Made by a program: the position numbers and the translations under genes. Of a stretch of DNA of 64,000 bases, positions 18,717 to 27,616 are shown one piece after another; positions within the stretch are counted from its first letter, which is position 1, and each line of letters starts with the position of its first letter. Source of the stretch: Thermoflavifilum sp. (lineage in GTDB: Bacteria; Bacteroidota; Bacteroidia; Chitinophagales; Chitinophagaceae); the NCBI RefSeq assembly GCF_014961315.1, contig NZ_CP063141.1, forward strand, positions 1-64,000, in the 5' to 3' direction. The notes beneath the pieces were generated by a model. It did no database searches, was not told the DNA's origin, and was given only the letters and a program-made list of their open reading frames with translations.

Positions 18717-18730
18717 ATCATTCAGGGTTG

Positions 18731-18738
18731 CAAAGATA
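18731..18738 (-). promoter_or_regulatory. -7 box of the tRNA-Val promoter
   Basis: Minus-strand TATCTTTG is an exact TAnnTTTG match ending 14 nt before the mature tRNA 5' end. Confidence 0.55.
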
Positions 18739-18780
18739 ATAGCTTCTGTAAAACAGAAAAAATTTTTCCTGCTTGATGCA

Positions 18781-20073
18781 TCAAGTTATTGGCCAATCGA
18801 TAATACGATTGATCCAGCTTTCACGATAAGGAGCCTGTACGCGAATGTAATTATCGGTATATCCCTCCATTACTTTTTGTTCCGATGTTTCTGTTATGGT
18901 TCGGGCACGCGATTCAAATAACACCGGACGAATGGTGCCTGCAAAACGTTTCACAAATGCTTCATGTTTGCTTGCAGATAATCGACGGAGTATGGCATTG
19001 CGTTGATGACGGATATCCATCGGCACGGAAGGCTTCAGGGTTAATGCGGGTGTGTGGGCGCGTTCGGAGTAGGTGAATACATGCAGATAGGACACAGGTA
19101 GAGATTCCAGAAAATCCACCGTTTGTTGAAAATCAGCATCAGATTCGGTGGGAAAGCCCACAATGACATCCACACCTATAGCGCAATCGGGAATATATTG
19201 CAGGATGGTTTGTACTTTTTCAGCATACAATTCGCGGCGATAGCGTCTGCGCATCAATCCCAGTATACGATTGCTACCGCTTTGCAACGGAATATGAAAA
19301 TGAGGCATCCATTTAGCCGATTGGGCTACAAATTGGATGATATCTAAAGTGAGTAAATTCGGTTCGATGGAAGAAAGCCGGAATCGTTCAATCCCCTCCA
19401 CGCCGTCCAGTGCCTGCATGAGCTCCAGCAGGGTTTCCTGATGATGCGGATTATCGGGATCACTTTTTCCGAAATCACCGAGGTTTACACCTGTCAATAC
19501 AATTTCTTTTACGCCAGCAGCTGCAATCTGGCGGGCATCTGCTAAAACCTTTGCTATGGTATTGCTCCGACTTTTACCACGAGCACGGGGAATAGTACAG
19601 AAACTGCAGTGATAATCACAACCATCCTGAACCTTCAAAAAGGTGCGGGTACGGTCATGCAGGGAATAAGCGCTGTGAAAATCCCTGATGGCATCCACAT
19701 CACATGAACAGATCCGGCCCTGCTCATGCTCAAGCTTTTGCAAATGCTCTGTCAGACGAAATTTTTCGGCAGCCCCCAGCACCAGGTTTACGCCATCGAT
19801 AGCCGCAATTTCCTGGGGTCGTAACTGGGCATAACAACCGGTAACCACCACCACGCTTTGGGGGGCCATTCGCTTAATCCGCCGGATGATTTGCCGACAT
19901 TCTCTGTCGGCCTGTTCCGTTACCGAACAGGTATTGATCACATACACATCGGCCACCGCTTCGTCGATTTGCCGGAACACCCGATATCCTTCGGCCTCCA
20001 GCATGCGACCCAGCGTGGAGGTCTCGGCAAAATTCAGCTTACAGCCTAAGGTATGAAAGGCCACCGTTTTCAT
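18781..20073 (-). CDS. mtaB: tRNA t6A37 methylthiotransferase
   Basis: 430 residues, MiaB/RimO superfamily. The UPF0004 domain is at the N-terminus (FHTLGCKLNFAETSTLGRML, NTCSVTEQADRECRQ, VVTGCYAQLRP), with three cysteines for the auxiliary cluster. The radical-SAM domain holds DGCDYHCSFCTIPRARGKSR (CxxxCxxC), TGVNLGDFG and PLQSGSNRILGLMRRRY. A C-terminal TRAM-like segment follows. It converts t6A to ms2t6A at position 37 of ANN-reading tRNAs. The GCKLN opening and subfamily features favour MtaB over MiaB. A -7 box lies only 8 nt before the ATG, implying an mRNA with almost no leader. Confidence 0.88.
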   Translation of the reverse strand: MKTVAFHTLGCKLNFAETSTLGRMLEAEGYRVFRQIDEAVADVYVINTCSVTEQADRECRQIIRRIKRMAPQSVVVVTGCYAQLRPQEIAAIDGVNLVLGAAEKFRLTEHLQKLEHEQGRICSCDVDAIRDFHSAYSLHDRTRTFLKVQDGCDYHCSFCTIPRARGKSRSNTIAKVLADARQIAAAGVKEIVLTGVNLGDFGKSDPDNPHHQETLLELMQALDGVEGIERFRLSSIEPNLLTLDIIQFVAQSAKWMPHFHIPLQSGSNRILGLMRRRYRRELYAEKVQTILQYIPDCAIGVDVIVGFPTESDADFQQTVDFLESLPVSYLHVFTYSERAHTPALTLKPSVPMDIRHQRNAILRRLSASKHEAFVKRFAGTIRPVLFESRARTITETSEQKVMEGYTDNYIRVQAPYRESWINRIIDWPIT

Positions 20074-20080
20074 GAGCTTG

Positions 20081-20088
20081 CAAAATTA
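20081..20088 (-). promoter_or_regulatory. -7 box of the mtaB promoter
   Basis: Minus-strand TAATTTTG is an exact TAnnTTTG match, 7-8 nt from the mtaB ATG, so transcription would begin close to or at the start codon. Confidence 0.5.
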
Positions 20089-20159
20089 GGAAGAATAGCC
20101 GGGAATTCACGAAAATGCGGCTGGATGAGCGATTGAATTGTAGATGAGATAAAACCCGT

Positions 20160-21131
20160 TCAAATCAACCGTACATGCACCTGCTGAACGGCATGGTTTT
20201 CTCCTTTATCCAGAATCAACGTGGCCCTGCGACGGGTGGGAAGAATATTCTGCATCAGATTGGGAAGATTAATGGTCTCCCATATTTCATTGGCCAGACG
20301 AATGGCTTCCGCATCACTCAGCGAAGCATATTGATGAAAATAAGATTCCGGCCGTTTGAAAGCCGTTTCACGCAACAATAAAAACCGATCAATATACCAT
20401 TTACGCAACAAGGGCTCTTCAGCATGTACATACAAAGAAATGTCAAAAAAATCGGAAACAAACAAAGGTGCCGACTGTACGCGATTTCTGGAAGATCGAC
20501 GTTCACCGGGCATACCCACCTGCAACACATTGATGCCTTCAAGAATCAATACATCGGGCTGGTGCAATTCAATGTATTGATCGGGTAATACATCATAATG
20601 CAAATGTGAATATACCGGGGCACGAACGCCATCCTGACCTGCTTTCAACGATTTCAAAAACTCAATGAGCTTTTTCACATCATAACTTTCCGGAAAACCT
20701 TTTTTGTTTAAAATACCTTTTTCTTCAAGCACGCGATTGGGATACAGAAAACCATCGGTAGATACATTCTCCACGCGGGCATGCTGGGGCCATTGTTTTA
20801 ATAAAAACTGCAGGGTACGCGAAGCTGTGCTCTTTCCGGCAGCCACACTACCTGCCAGTCCAATGATATAAGGTGCAGGCGGACAACAACCCGGCAAATG
20901 TTCATTGAGCTTCTGTCGCAACTGCTGATAGGATAGGATATGGTCGTGCAACCAGCATGCTAAGGGTAAATAGATATCGCGAATTTCTTCGGGTGTGAGC
21001 GGTTCATTCAGCGCCGCAAGCCGGGGGATTTGCTGATCGAGCATATCAATGAACGGCAATTGATGGCCGCATTGCTTCCATTGTTCCCTGCTGAATGAAC
21101 GATACAAAACCTGATCGGGTATTTGATTCAT
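20160..21131 (-). CDS. coaA: type I pantothenate kinase
   Basis: 323 residues with P-loop IIGLAGSVAAGKSTASRTLQ, VSTDGFLYPNRVLEEKGI, KKGFPESYDV, APVYSHLHYDV, LILEGINVLQVG and the C-terminal INLPNLMQNILPTRRRATLI. It phosphorylates pantothenate, the first step of coenzyme A synthesis. This is the P-loop (CoaA) form; many Bacteroidota carry the unrelated type III enzyme (CoaX), so its presence is worth recording. It starts 20 nt after ychF on the same strand and is probably co-transcribed with it. Length is normal. Confidence 0.92.
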   Translation of the reverse strand: MNQIPDQVLYRSFSREQWKQCGHQLPFIDMLDQQIPRLAALNEPLTPEEIRDIYLPLACWLHDHILSYQQLRQKLNEHLPGCCPPAPYIIGLAGSVAAGKSTASRTLQFLLKQWPQHARVENVSTDGFLYPNRVLEEKGILNKKGFPESYDVKKLIEFLKSLKAGQDGVRAPVYSHLHYDVLPDQYIELHQPDVLILEGINVLQVGMPGERRSSRNRVQSAPLFVSDFFDISLYVHAEEPLLRKWYIDRFLLLRETAFKRPESYFHQYASLSDAEAIRLANEIWETINLPNLMQNILPTRRRATLILDKGENHAVQQVHVRLI

Positions 21132-21151
21132 GACAACAATAGTAAAACGAT

Positions 21152-22255
21152 TTATACATGAAACCGAAAATGCATCACATCCCCATCCTGCACAACATAA
21201 TCTTTTCCTTCAATGCGCAGCTTGCCATGTTCCCGACAGGCTGCTTCTGAACCGTAGTGAATGAAATCGTCAAATGCAATGACTTCAGCTTTGATAAATC
21301 CTTTTTCAAAATCACTGTGAATAACACCGGCCGCCTGTGGGGCTTTCCAGCCTCGATGAATGGTCCAGGCACGTACTTCTTTTTCTCCGGCAGTAAAAAA
21401 AGTGATCAGATTCAACAAGTGATACGTCGAACGAATCAGGCGGTGCAGAGCTGGCTCCTGCATTTGATATGCCGATAAAAATAGTTGCCTGTCGTCCGGA
21501 TTCTCCAGTTCGGCAATCTGCGCTTCAATGCTGTTGTTCATGATCACCATTTCCGCCTGTTCTGCTGCAATAGCTCGTGAAAGAGCTTCCGTGTAAGCAT
21601 TGCCCGTATGCATGGATGCTTCATCCACATTGGCAACATATATGACCGGTTTGGCGGTGAGCAAATACAAATCGGCCACAGCCTGCCACTCTTCCTCATT
21701 CAGTGAAAGGCTGCGAATATGCTGCCCCTGGCTGAGATGCGCTTTGCAACGCAACAATACTTCGTATTCTTTTTTCAGCTTCGCATCGGATGTGGACTTC
21801 ACCACTTTTTCCATGCGTTGTATTTTCTTTTCCACACTTTCCAGATCCTTCAATTGCAATTCGGTATCGATAATTTCTTTATCGGCCACGGGATTCACGG
21901 GACCTTCCTCCCGGACAATATTCGGATCGTCAAAACATCGAATCACATGCACAATGGCATCCACTTCACGGATATGCGATAAAAACTTATTACCCAACCC
22001 TTCGCCCTGGCTGGCACCCTTGACCAGTCCGGCAATATCCACCCATTCAATCACCGTGGGTACAATACGCTGGGGGTGCACACATGCGGCAAGCTGCTGC
22101 AAACGCGTATCGGGTACTTCTACCAGGCTTACATTGGGTTCAATCGTACAGAAGCGATAATTGCTGGCCTGTGCTTTCACGCCCGTACTGATGGCATTGA
22201 ACAACGTGGATTTCCCTACATTAGGCAAACCTACAATTCCAGCACGAAGTGGCAT
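21152..22255 (-). CDS. ychF: redox-regulated ribosome-associated ATPase
   Basis: 367 residues from the ATG at 22255. A longer frame reaches 22309, but a -7 box at 22272-22279 would lie inside it and the family starts at MxLxxGIVGLPNVGKST, so the shorter start is right. Obg-family P-loop GIVGLPNVGKSTLFNAI, WVDIAGLVKGASQGEGLGNK, and a C-terminal TGS-like region (FFTAGEKEVRAWTIHRG, GFIKAEVIAFDDFIHYG). YchF hydrolyses ATP rather than GTP and binds ribosomes; it is linked to oxidative stress responses. First gene of a ychF-coaA unit. Confidence 0.93.
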   Translation of the reverse strand: MPLRAGIVGLPNVGKSTLFNAISTGVKAQASNYRFCTIEPNVSLVEVPDTRLQQLAACVHPQRIVPTVIEWVDIAGLVKGASQGEGLGNKFLSHIREVDAIVHVIRCFDDPNIVREEGPVNPVADKEIIDTELQLKDLESVEKKIQRMEKVVKSTSDAKLKKEYEVLLRCKAHLSQGQHIRSLSLNEEEWQAVADLYLLTAKPVIYVANVDEASMHTGNAYTEALSRAIAAEQAEMVIMNNSIEAQIAELENPDDRQLFLSAYQMQEPALHRLIRSTYHLLNLITFFTAGEKEVRAWTIHRGWKAPQAAGVIHSDFEKGFIKAEVIAFDDFIHYGSEAACREHGKLRIEGKDYVVQDGDVMHFRFHV

Positions 22256-22271
22256 TTGAAAAATTTTGGCG

Positions 22272-22279
22272 CAAAAATA
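22272..22279 (-). promoter_or_regulatory. -7 box of the ychF-coaA promoter
   Basis: Minus-strand TATTTTTG is an exact TAnnTTTG match, 16 nt upstream of the ychF ATG; it decides the start codon choice. Confidence 0.5.
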
Positions 22280-22382
22280 CGGAACTTGGGCAGGCACACA
22301 GGTAAACAAATGCCGCTAAAGGGTATTTCCCGATGAAAAACCAGATCAATATGTATTTTTACGCCTTCGAAAGATAGTTTGC

Positions 22383-23471
22383 ATGATTGATCCACAGATT
22401 CAGGGCACAGCCATTATCCTTACCGATGGCGCATTGAAAGATGGTCCCGCAAAAACCGCTCACGGCCTGATCAGGGGCACCGATCGTTTCACCATTTTAG
22501 GGGTGATTGACCCGGTCTGGGCCGGACACGATGCTGGAGAGGTACTCGATGGGAAAAAAAGAAATATTCCCGTATATGCCACTGTGCAGGAGGCAATTCA
22601 ATCCACCCCCCAATCCATTCAGTATGCGCTGATAGGCATTGCACCCAAAGGCGGTAAGTTGCCCACGGAGATGATTGGATTGCTGCTGGAATGTATTCGC
22701 AATGGCCTGCATATCGTGAGCGGCCTGCATCAGTATGTACAGGATATTCCCGAGCTGGCAAAAGCCGCAGCAGAAAAGGGAGTACAACTGATTGATATCC
22801 GTAAGCCCAAGCCGAAAGATCAATTGCATTTCTGGTCAGGAAAAATCTTCGAGGTTACCTGCCCCATTGTAGCCGTTCTGGGCATGGATACCAAAATCGG
22901 TAAGCGCACGACGGCTCGACTGTTCACGGAAGCCTGTCGCCGTCATGGCCTGCGAGCCGAAATGATCAGCACCGGACAAACCGGCTGGATGCAGGGAGCT
23001 AACTATGGTTTTGTACTGGATACCATGTACAATGACTTTGTGTCGGGCGAGCTGGAACACGCTATCCACAGCTGCTTTATGGAACAACACCCGGATGTGA
23101 TTTTCGTAGAAGGCCAATCGGGTTTGCGCAATCCTTCGGGGCCATGCGGAGCCGAGTTTTTGCTTTCCGGCGGCGCTCGCTACGTGATATTGCAATATGC
23201 GCCCAAACGCCTTTATTTCGACGATAACCCCGCCTGGGGACGTATTCCTGAACTCACCGATGAAATTGCCCTGATTCGTATGTACGGCGCCGAAGTGATT
23301 GCCGTAACCCTGAATACCGAAAAATGTTCCCTCGAGGAAGCCCTGCACTACCAGCAAATTTTTCACACAAAAACCGGATTACCGGTTTATCTGCCGCTGG
23401 AACAGGGCGTGGATAAAGGTATTGACCTCATTCGCCAGCTGATTGCATCCCCTCAAAACCTGCCCGCATGA
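22383..23471 (+). CDS. DUF1611 protein, DgcN-like (candidate D-glutamate N-acetyltransferase)
   Basis: 362 residues, matching the DUF1611 family along its length. The N-terminal Rossmann-like half (ILTDGALKDGPAKTAHGLIR, FTILGVIDPVWAGHDAGEVL) precedes a P-loop-type C-terminal half (VAVLGMDTKIGKRTTARLFT, ISTGQTGWMQGANYGFVLDT, VEGQSGLRNPSGPCG). The next gene, a dipeptide epimerase homologue, overlaps it by four bases (ATGA). In marine bacteria a DgcN/DgcA pair of this make-up acetylates D-glutamate and racemises the N-acetyl product. That pairing is the basis for the call; the activity here is inferred. Confidence 0.72.
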   Translation: MIDPQIQGTAIILTDGALKDGPAKTAHGLIRGTDRFTILGVIDPVWAGHDAGEVLDGKKRNIPVYATVQEAIQSTPQSIQYALIGIAPKGGKLPTEMIGLLLECIRNGLHIVSGLHQYVQDIPELAKAAAEKGVQLIDIRKPKPKDQLHFWSGKIFEVTCPIVAVLGMDTKIGKRTTARLFTEACRRHGLRAEMISTGQTGWMQGANYGFVLDTMYNDFVSGELEHAIHSCFMEQHPDVIFVEGQSGLRNPSGPCGAEFLLSGGARYVILQYAPKRLYFDDNPAWGRIPELTDEIALIRMYGAEVIAVTLNTEKCSLEEALHYQQIFHTKTGLPVYLPLEQGVDKGIDLIRQLIASPQNLPA

Positions 23472-24541
23472 TCATCCAGGACATCCAAATCCACAAAGAG
23501 AATCTGGGACTGAAGCGCCCTTACACCATTGCCTATAAATCCGTTGATCACGTGGAAAATGTGGTGGTCGTCCTCACCCTTCAAAATGCCATCAGGGGAT
23601 GGGGAGCCGCTAATCCCAGCAAATATGTGGTGGGTGAAGATGTGGACGATACCTGGAAAATCCTCACCGATGGCGATCGGGCAAAAGAATTGCTCATCGG
23701 TGCGGATATCCGTCAGTTAGGCGAATTAATGAACCGCGTGTATCAGGCTTTTCAAGGACATCCAGGTGCTCTCGCCGCACTCGACATTGCTCTGCACGAT
23801 GCTTTTTGTCGAAGCATCGGCGTGCCACTCGTAAAATGGTTAGGACAGGCACATGAAAAAATGCTTACGTCGGTTACCATCGGCATCAAATCGGTTGCAG
23901 AAACCCTTGCGGAAGCCGAAGAATATATCGGCATGGGATTTCGTTGCCTGAAAGTGAAGTTAGGGCATTCCTGGGAAGAAGATGTGGCGCGTGTGGTGAA
24001 GCTCCGGGAAAAATGGAAAGACCTGCCCATTCGGGTGGATGCCAATCAGGGATATGGTGCCGATGAACTGCTCAAATTTTACCAGCACATCCGCCATTAT
24101 CCTGTTGAGCTGATTGAACAACCCCTGCCTGCCGACGCGGTAGCTGCCTGCCGGCAACTCCCTGAAGCGCTCAGAGAAAAAATCGCTGTTGACGAATCGT
24201 TGATTACGCCGGATGATGCCTATCAGCTGAGTCTTCCTCCCAGGGCAGCAGGCATCTTTAACATCAAACTCATGAAATGTGGGGGCATCCGGGAGGCTCT
24301 GCAAATCGCTACCATAGCCCGACAGGCGGGTATTTCGTTGATGTGGGGATGTAATGATGAGAGCATCATCAGCATCAGCGCTGCTTTACACACAGCCCTT
24401 TCCTGCCCCCACACACGTTATCTGGACCTCGATGGCAGCTTCGATCTGGCCAGAGACGTGGTTTCGGGCGGTTTCAAGCTGCAGGATGGATACCTGATGC
24501 CCTTGCTGGATAAAGCAGGACTTGGACTGGAACCTTTCTGA
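23468..24541 (+). CDS. enolase-superfamily dipeptide epimerase / DgcA-like N-acetyl-amino-acid racemase
   Basis: 357 residues. All muconate-lactonising-subgroup residues are present: K162 and K164 (KVKLG) and K267 (NIKLMKCGG) as the acid/base lysines; D191 (VDANQGY), E217 (IEQPL) and D242 (VDESL) as Mg2+ ligands; and D320-x-D322 (YLDLDGSFDL), the motif that in this group contacts the substrate amino group. The family includes L-Ala-D/L-Glu epimerases that recycle peptidoglycan peptides and DgcA, which racemises N-acetyl-D-glutamate. Translational coupling to the DUF1611 gene favours a D-glutamate-related role, but peptide epimerisation remains possible. Confidence 0.82.
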   Translation: MIIQDIQIHKENLGLKRPYTIAYKSVDHVENVVVVLTLQNAIRGWGAANPSKYVVGEDVDDTWKILTDGDRAKELLIGADIRQLGELMNRVYQAFQGHPGALAALDIALHDAFCRSIGVPLVKWLGQAHEKMLTSVTIGIKSVAETLAEAEEYIGMGFRCLKVKLGHSWEEDVARVVKLREKWKDLPIRVDANQGYGADELLKFYQHIRHYPVELIEQPLPADAVAACRQLPEALREKIAVDESLITPDDAYQLSLPPRAAGIFNIKLMKCGGIREALQIATIARQAGISLMWGCNDESIISISAALHTALSCPHTRYLDLDGSFDLARDVVSGGFKLQDGYLMPLLDKAGLGLEPF

Positions 24542-24603
24542 AAGTATCGAACATCTAACGATTTGAACCATATCCGCTGGTCATCACCCCAAAATGATAG
24601 CTC

Positions 24604-25848
24604 ATGGCACTGAACATCGTATGGATTGCCTTTTTCGTGATTGCCTTCCTGGTTGCGCTTTACAGGCTTATCATCCTCGGCGATACCCGGATCTTTGAAA
24701 ATATGGTGAACAGCACCTTCGATGCGGCTAAAACAGCTGCAGATATATCGCTGGGCCTCATCGGCATCATGAGTCTGTGGCTTGGCATCATGAAAATCGG
24801 TGAACGAGGAGGCGTGATTCAAGCATTTTCTAAACTCGTACGCCCCATCTTTTCTCGACTCTTCCCCGAAATTCCACCCGATCATCCCGCCGGAGGCTCC
24901 ATTCTGATGAACTTCTCCGCCAATATGCTTGGGCTCGATAACGCAGCAACCCCACTGGGCCTGAAAGCCATGAAAGAGCTTCAGGAACTCAACCCTGAAA
25001 AAGATACGGCTTCCAACGCGATGATTATGTTTCTGGTGCTGAATGCCTCGAGCCTTACGCTGCTGCCCATCAGCATCATGGCCTATCGCTCGCAGGTGAA
25101 AATCCCTGCTGCTAACCCCGCCGATGTATTCTTACCCATCCTCCTGGCCACTTTTTTTTCAACCTTAGCCGGATTGGTTTCTGTGGCCCTTTATCAACGC
25201 ATCAACCTGTTGCAGAAAACCTTGCTTCTGCCCCTGGGCGGACTTACCCTCGGAATCGGCACATTGCTCTATTTCTTCTCCCGATTACCTGCCAGCCAGC
25301 TCAATACCGTCAGTGAGGTGGCAAGCAACTTTTTACTATTCTCCGTGATTATAGCTTTTATTGTGCTGGCCATGATCCGGAAGGTGAACGTGTACAGCGC
25401 ATTCATCGATGGCGCCGTAGAAGGATTTCAGATCGCCATTAAAATCATTCCCTATCTGGTGGCCATTCTGGTGGCAGTGGCCGTGTTCCGGGTTTCAGGA
25501 TGTATGGATTACCTCATACAGGGCATAGCCGCCTTATTTCATGCCTTGGGTGTGAATAGCGATTTTGTACCCGCACTGCCTGTGGCCCTGATGAAGCCCC
25601 TCAGCGGAAGTGGAGCAAGAGGACTCATGATCGAAATCATGAATCAATACGGCGCCGATTCTTTTCCCGGACGCGTTGCCTGTGTTATTCAGGGCTCAAC
25701 CGAAACCACTTTCTATGTGCTGGCCGTTTATTTTGGCTCGGTGAACATCAAAAAAACACGCTATACGCTGCAATGTGCGCTGCTGGCTGAACTGGTGGGT
25801 ATTGTGGCCGCCATTATCATCGCCTATATTTTCTTTCATCATGGCTGA
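24604..25848 (+). CDS. SpmA/SpmB-like nucleoside recognition (Gate) domain membrane protein
   Basis: 414 residues with about ten hydrophobic segments arranged as two Gate-domain halves. The first contains IGIMSLWLGIMKIGERGG and NFSANMLGLDNAATPLGLKA, typical of SpmA; the second contains KIIPYLVAILVAVAVFRVSG, PALPVALMKPLSGSGARGLM and IQGSTETTFYVLAVYFGSVN, typical of SpmB. It is thus an SpmA-SpmB fusion in an organism that does not sporulate. It lies 62 nt behind the epimerase on the same strand. Transport of an amino acid or peptide handled by the preceding pair is a guess; the biochemical function of the family is unknown. Confidence 0.8.
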   Translation: MALNIVWIAFFVIAFLVALYRLIILGDTRIFENMVNSTFDAAKTAADISLGLIGIMSLWLGIMKIGERGGVIQAFSKLVRPIFSRLFPEIPPDHPAGGSILMNFSANMLGLDNAATPLGLKAMKELQELNPEKDTASNAMIMFLVLNASSLTLLPISIMAYRSQVKIPAANPADVFLPILLATFFSTLAGLVSVALYQRINLLQKTLLLPLGGLTLGIGTLLYFFSRLPASQLNTVSEVASNFLLFSVIIAFIVLAMIRKVNVYSAFIDGAVEGFQIAIKIIPYLVAILVAVAVFRVSGCMDYLIQGIAALFHALGVNSDFVPALPVALMKPLSGSGARGLMIEIMNQYGADSFPGRVACVIQGSTETTFYVLAVYFGSVNIKKTRYTLQCALLAELVGIVAAIIIAYIFFHHG

Positions 25849-25994
25849 TCCGCTCCCATCGGGCTTTTCGGAAGGGCGAAAGTATTTTTTTGCCTCGTTA
25901 ATAGCCGGTTAATCTATAGCATATTTCACGATGAATCAAAATGTTTTATGTTAAAAAATGATTATCTTTTCGGGCTGTTTTAAACCTACAGAAT

Positions 25995-26807
25995 ATGGAG
26001 CCGAATCAAAAATTTGTGTACACCGATGCGGGTGTCACTGCAGAACATCTGCAGTTTTTCGACACATTTGGTTTCATTCACTACAAACATTTCTTCACAC
26101 CCGAACAGATAGCGCGAGCCATTCAAGCTGTTGAAGAGCTGGAAGCGCAGTGGATTGCAGAAAAAAAAGACAAAGTATTCGGTACACCCATCAAATATGG
26201 TAAGGACGAGAATGGCCGCACCATCATCCATCGGTTTGCCTTTGCCTCTCTGCATCATCCTTATTTGCATGAAATGCTGCAGGATCCGCGTATTCAGGAA
26301 CTCAAAAAATTCCTCGGTGATGTGCCAGATGCCCGTGTGGCCGAAAATGAAAAAGATGGGCTGGTGATTAACCATTATATCAATACTGGAGAAAGCGAGT
26401 TCACGAAGCTGGGCTGGCATACGGATGGGCTGCGCGATCTGGTGTTGAATTTTAAATTATATCCCATGCTGAATGTGGGCATCTATCTCGATGATTCGCC
26501 AGTGGAAAAAGGCGGCCTGCGCGTACTGCCCGGTACACACAAACAAGGACTCTATCAAATGATGTTCAGAAAAAAATATTTTGTAGATAATACACCCGAT
26601 AAAGACGAATTGATCATTGAAGCGGAAGCTGGTGACCTCACGGTTCATTCCGGACGGATATGGCACCGGGTGGCTCTGGCTACCGTACAGGGGGCTGCAA
26701 GCAGGCGCAGGGTGATGTATTTCCCTATCATCAGCGGAAAATACAGTCCCAAATCCCATCGAAGTCCAACTCCCATCTATCACCGCTTTTTGCGCATGAT
26801 TAAATAG
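25995..26807 (+). CDS. phytanoyl-CoA dioxygenase (PhyH) family protein
   Basis: 270 residues, Fe(II)/2-oxoglutarate oxygenase jelly roll. The first two iron ligands are H142 and D144 (GWHTDGLRD); the distal histidine is in TVHSGRIWHRV; the likely 2-oxoglutarate arginine is in the RRRVMYFP stretch. PhyH-family enzymes hydroxylate varied small molecules, so the substrate cannot be named. It lies in a + strand run with an SDR and a lipid-phosphatase-like gene, which hints at lipid or secondary metabolism. The SDR has its own promoter box. Confidence 0.85.
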   Translation: MEPNQKFVYTDAGVTAEHLQFFDTFGFIHYKHFFTPEQIARAIQAVEELEAQWIAEKKDKVFGTPIKYGKDENGRTIIHRFAFASLHHPYLHEMLQDPRIQELKKFLGDVPDARVAENEKDGLVINHYINTGESEFTKLGWHTDGLRDLVLNFKLYPMLNVGIYLDDSPVEKGGLRVLPGTHKQGLYQMMFRKKYFVDNTPDKDELIIEAEAGDLTVHSGRIWHRVALATVQGAASRRRVMYFPIISGKYSPKSHRSPTPIYHRFLRMIK

Positions 26808-26810
26808 CGC

Positions 26811-26818
26811 TAATTTTG
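26811..26818 (+). promoter_or_regulatory. -7 box directly before the SDR gene
   Basis: TAATTTTG, an exact TAnnTTTG match, ends 5 nt before the ATG at 26824. If used, the mRNA would be leaderless. Confidence 0.4.
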
Positions 26819-26823
26819 AAGGC

Positions 26824-27606
26824 ATGAGATATGCACTGGTAACCGGTGCCAGCGGTGGCATTGGAAAAGAAATTGCACGCTGCCTGGCCGAACGGAAATG
26901 GAATTTATTGCTGGTAGCCCGGGATGAAAGCGCACTGGCCGGTGTAGCCGGGGAGTTACGTGAACAATATCGGGTTGATGTACGCTACCTGCCGGTTGAT
27001 TTATCCAAACCTACAGAAATAGATAAGCTGCTGCAATGGATCGATAGCCAGCAGCTTCCGCTTGGCGTACTGGTCAACAACGCAGGATATGGCGTGTGGG
27101 GAGCCTTTGAAACACTCGACTGGACGGCCCAACAGCAGATGCTGCAGGTGAATGTAATGGCCCTGCTCCAGATTACCCATGCGCTTTTGCCCCGGCTTCA
27201 ATCGAGCCATGAACCCGCATACATCCTGCAGGTGGGGAGTCTGGCCGGCTACCTGCCCCTGCCCTATTTTAACCTGTATGCGGCTTCTAAAGCATTGGTG
27301 AATGCTTATACCCGTGCGCTGGCCTATGAGTTGCGTCATCGGCATATCCATGTGTGCCTGCTGGCTCCTGGAGCGGTAGCCACACGTTTCAACGAACGAG
27401 CCGGATTGAAAGATATTCCCGCTGCACAGCGTTATGCCATGCCCGCTGATGTTGTGGCTAAAGCCGCTGTGGATGGACTTTTCAAGGGTAAGGCCGTAGT
27501 GATACCCGGCTTTCCCAACCGGTTGATGGCCCGATTGGTCAGCTGCCTGCCTAAAAGCTGGTCTATGACCGTCGCCGCACGGATTTACAGACCACAACAA
27601 ACCTGA
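26824..27606 (+). CDS. short-chain dehydrogenase/reductase
   Basis: 260 residues of a classical SDR. Cofactor motif TGASGGIGKEIA, an R in VARDES that favours NADP(H), structural NNAGYG, catalytic Ser in VGSLAGYLPL and Y-x3-K in YAASKA. The C-terminal part (AVATRFNERAGL, MPADVVAKAAVDGLFKGKAV) resembles the DltE/YqjQ-type SDRs often linked to membrane lipids. The substrate is not determinable. Confidence 0.88.
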   Translation: MRYALVTGASGGIGKEIARCLAERKWNLLLVARDESALAGVAGELREQYRVDVRYLPVDLSKPTEIDKLLQWIDSQQLPLGVLVNNAGYGVWGAFETLDWTAQQQMLQVNVMALLQITHALLPRLQSSHEPAYILQVGSLAGYLPLPYFNLYAASKALVNAYTRALAYELRHRHIHVCLLAPGAVATRFNERAGLKDIPAAQRYAMPADVVAKAAVDGLFKGKAVVIPGFPNRLMARLVSCLPKSWSMTVAARIYRPQQT

Positions 27607-27616
27607 TTTCCGCCTT

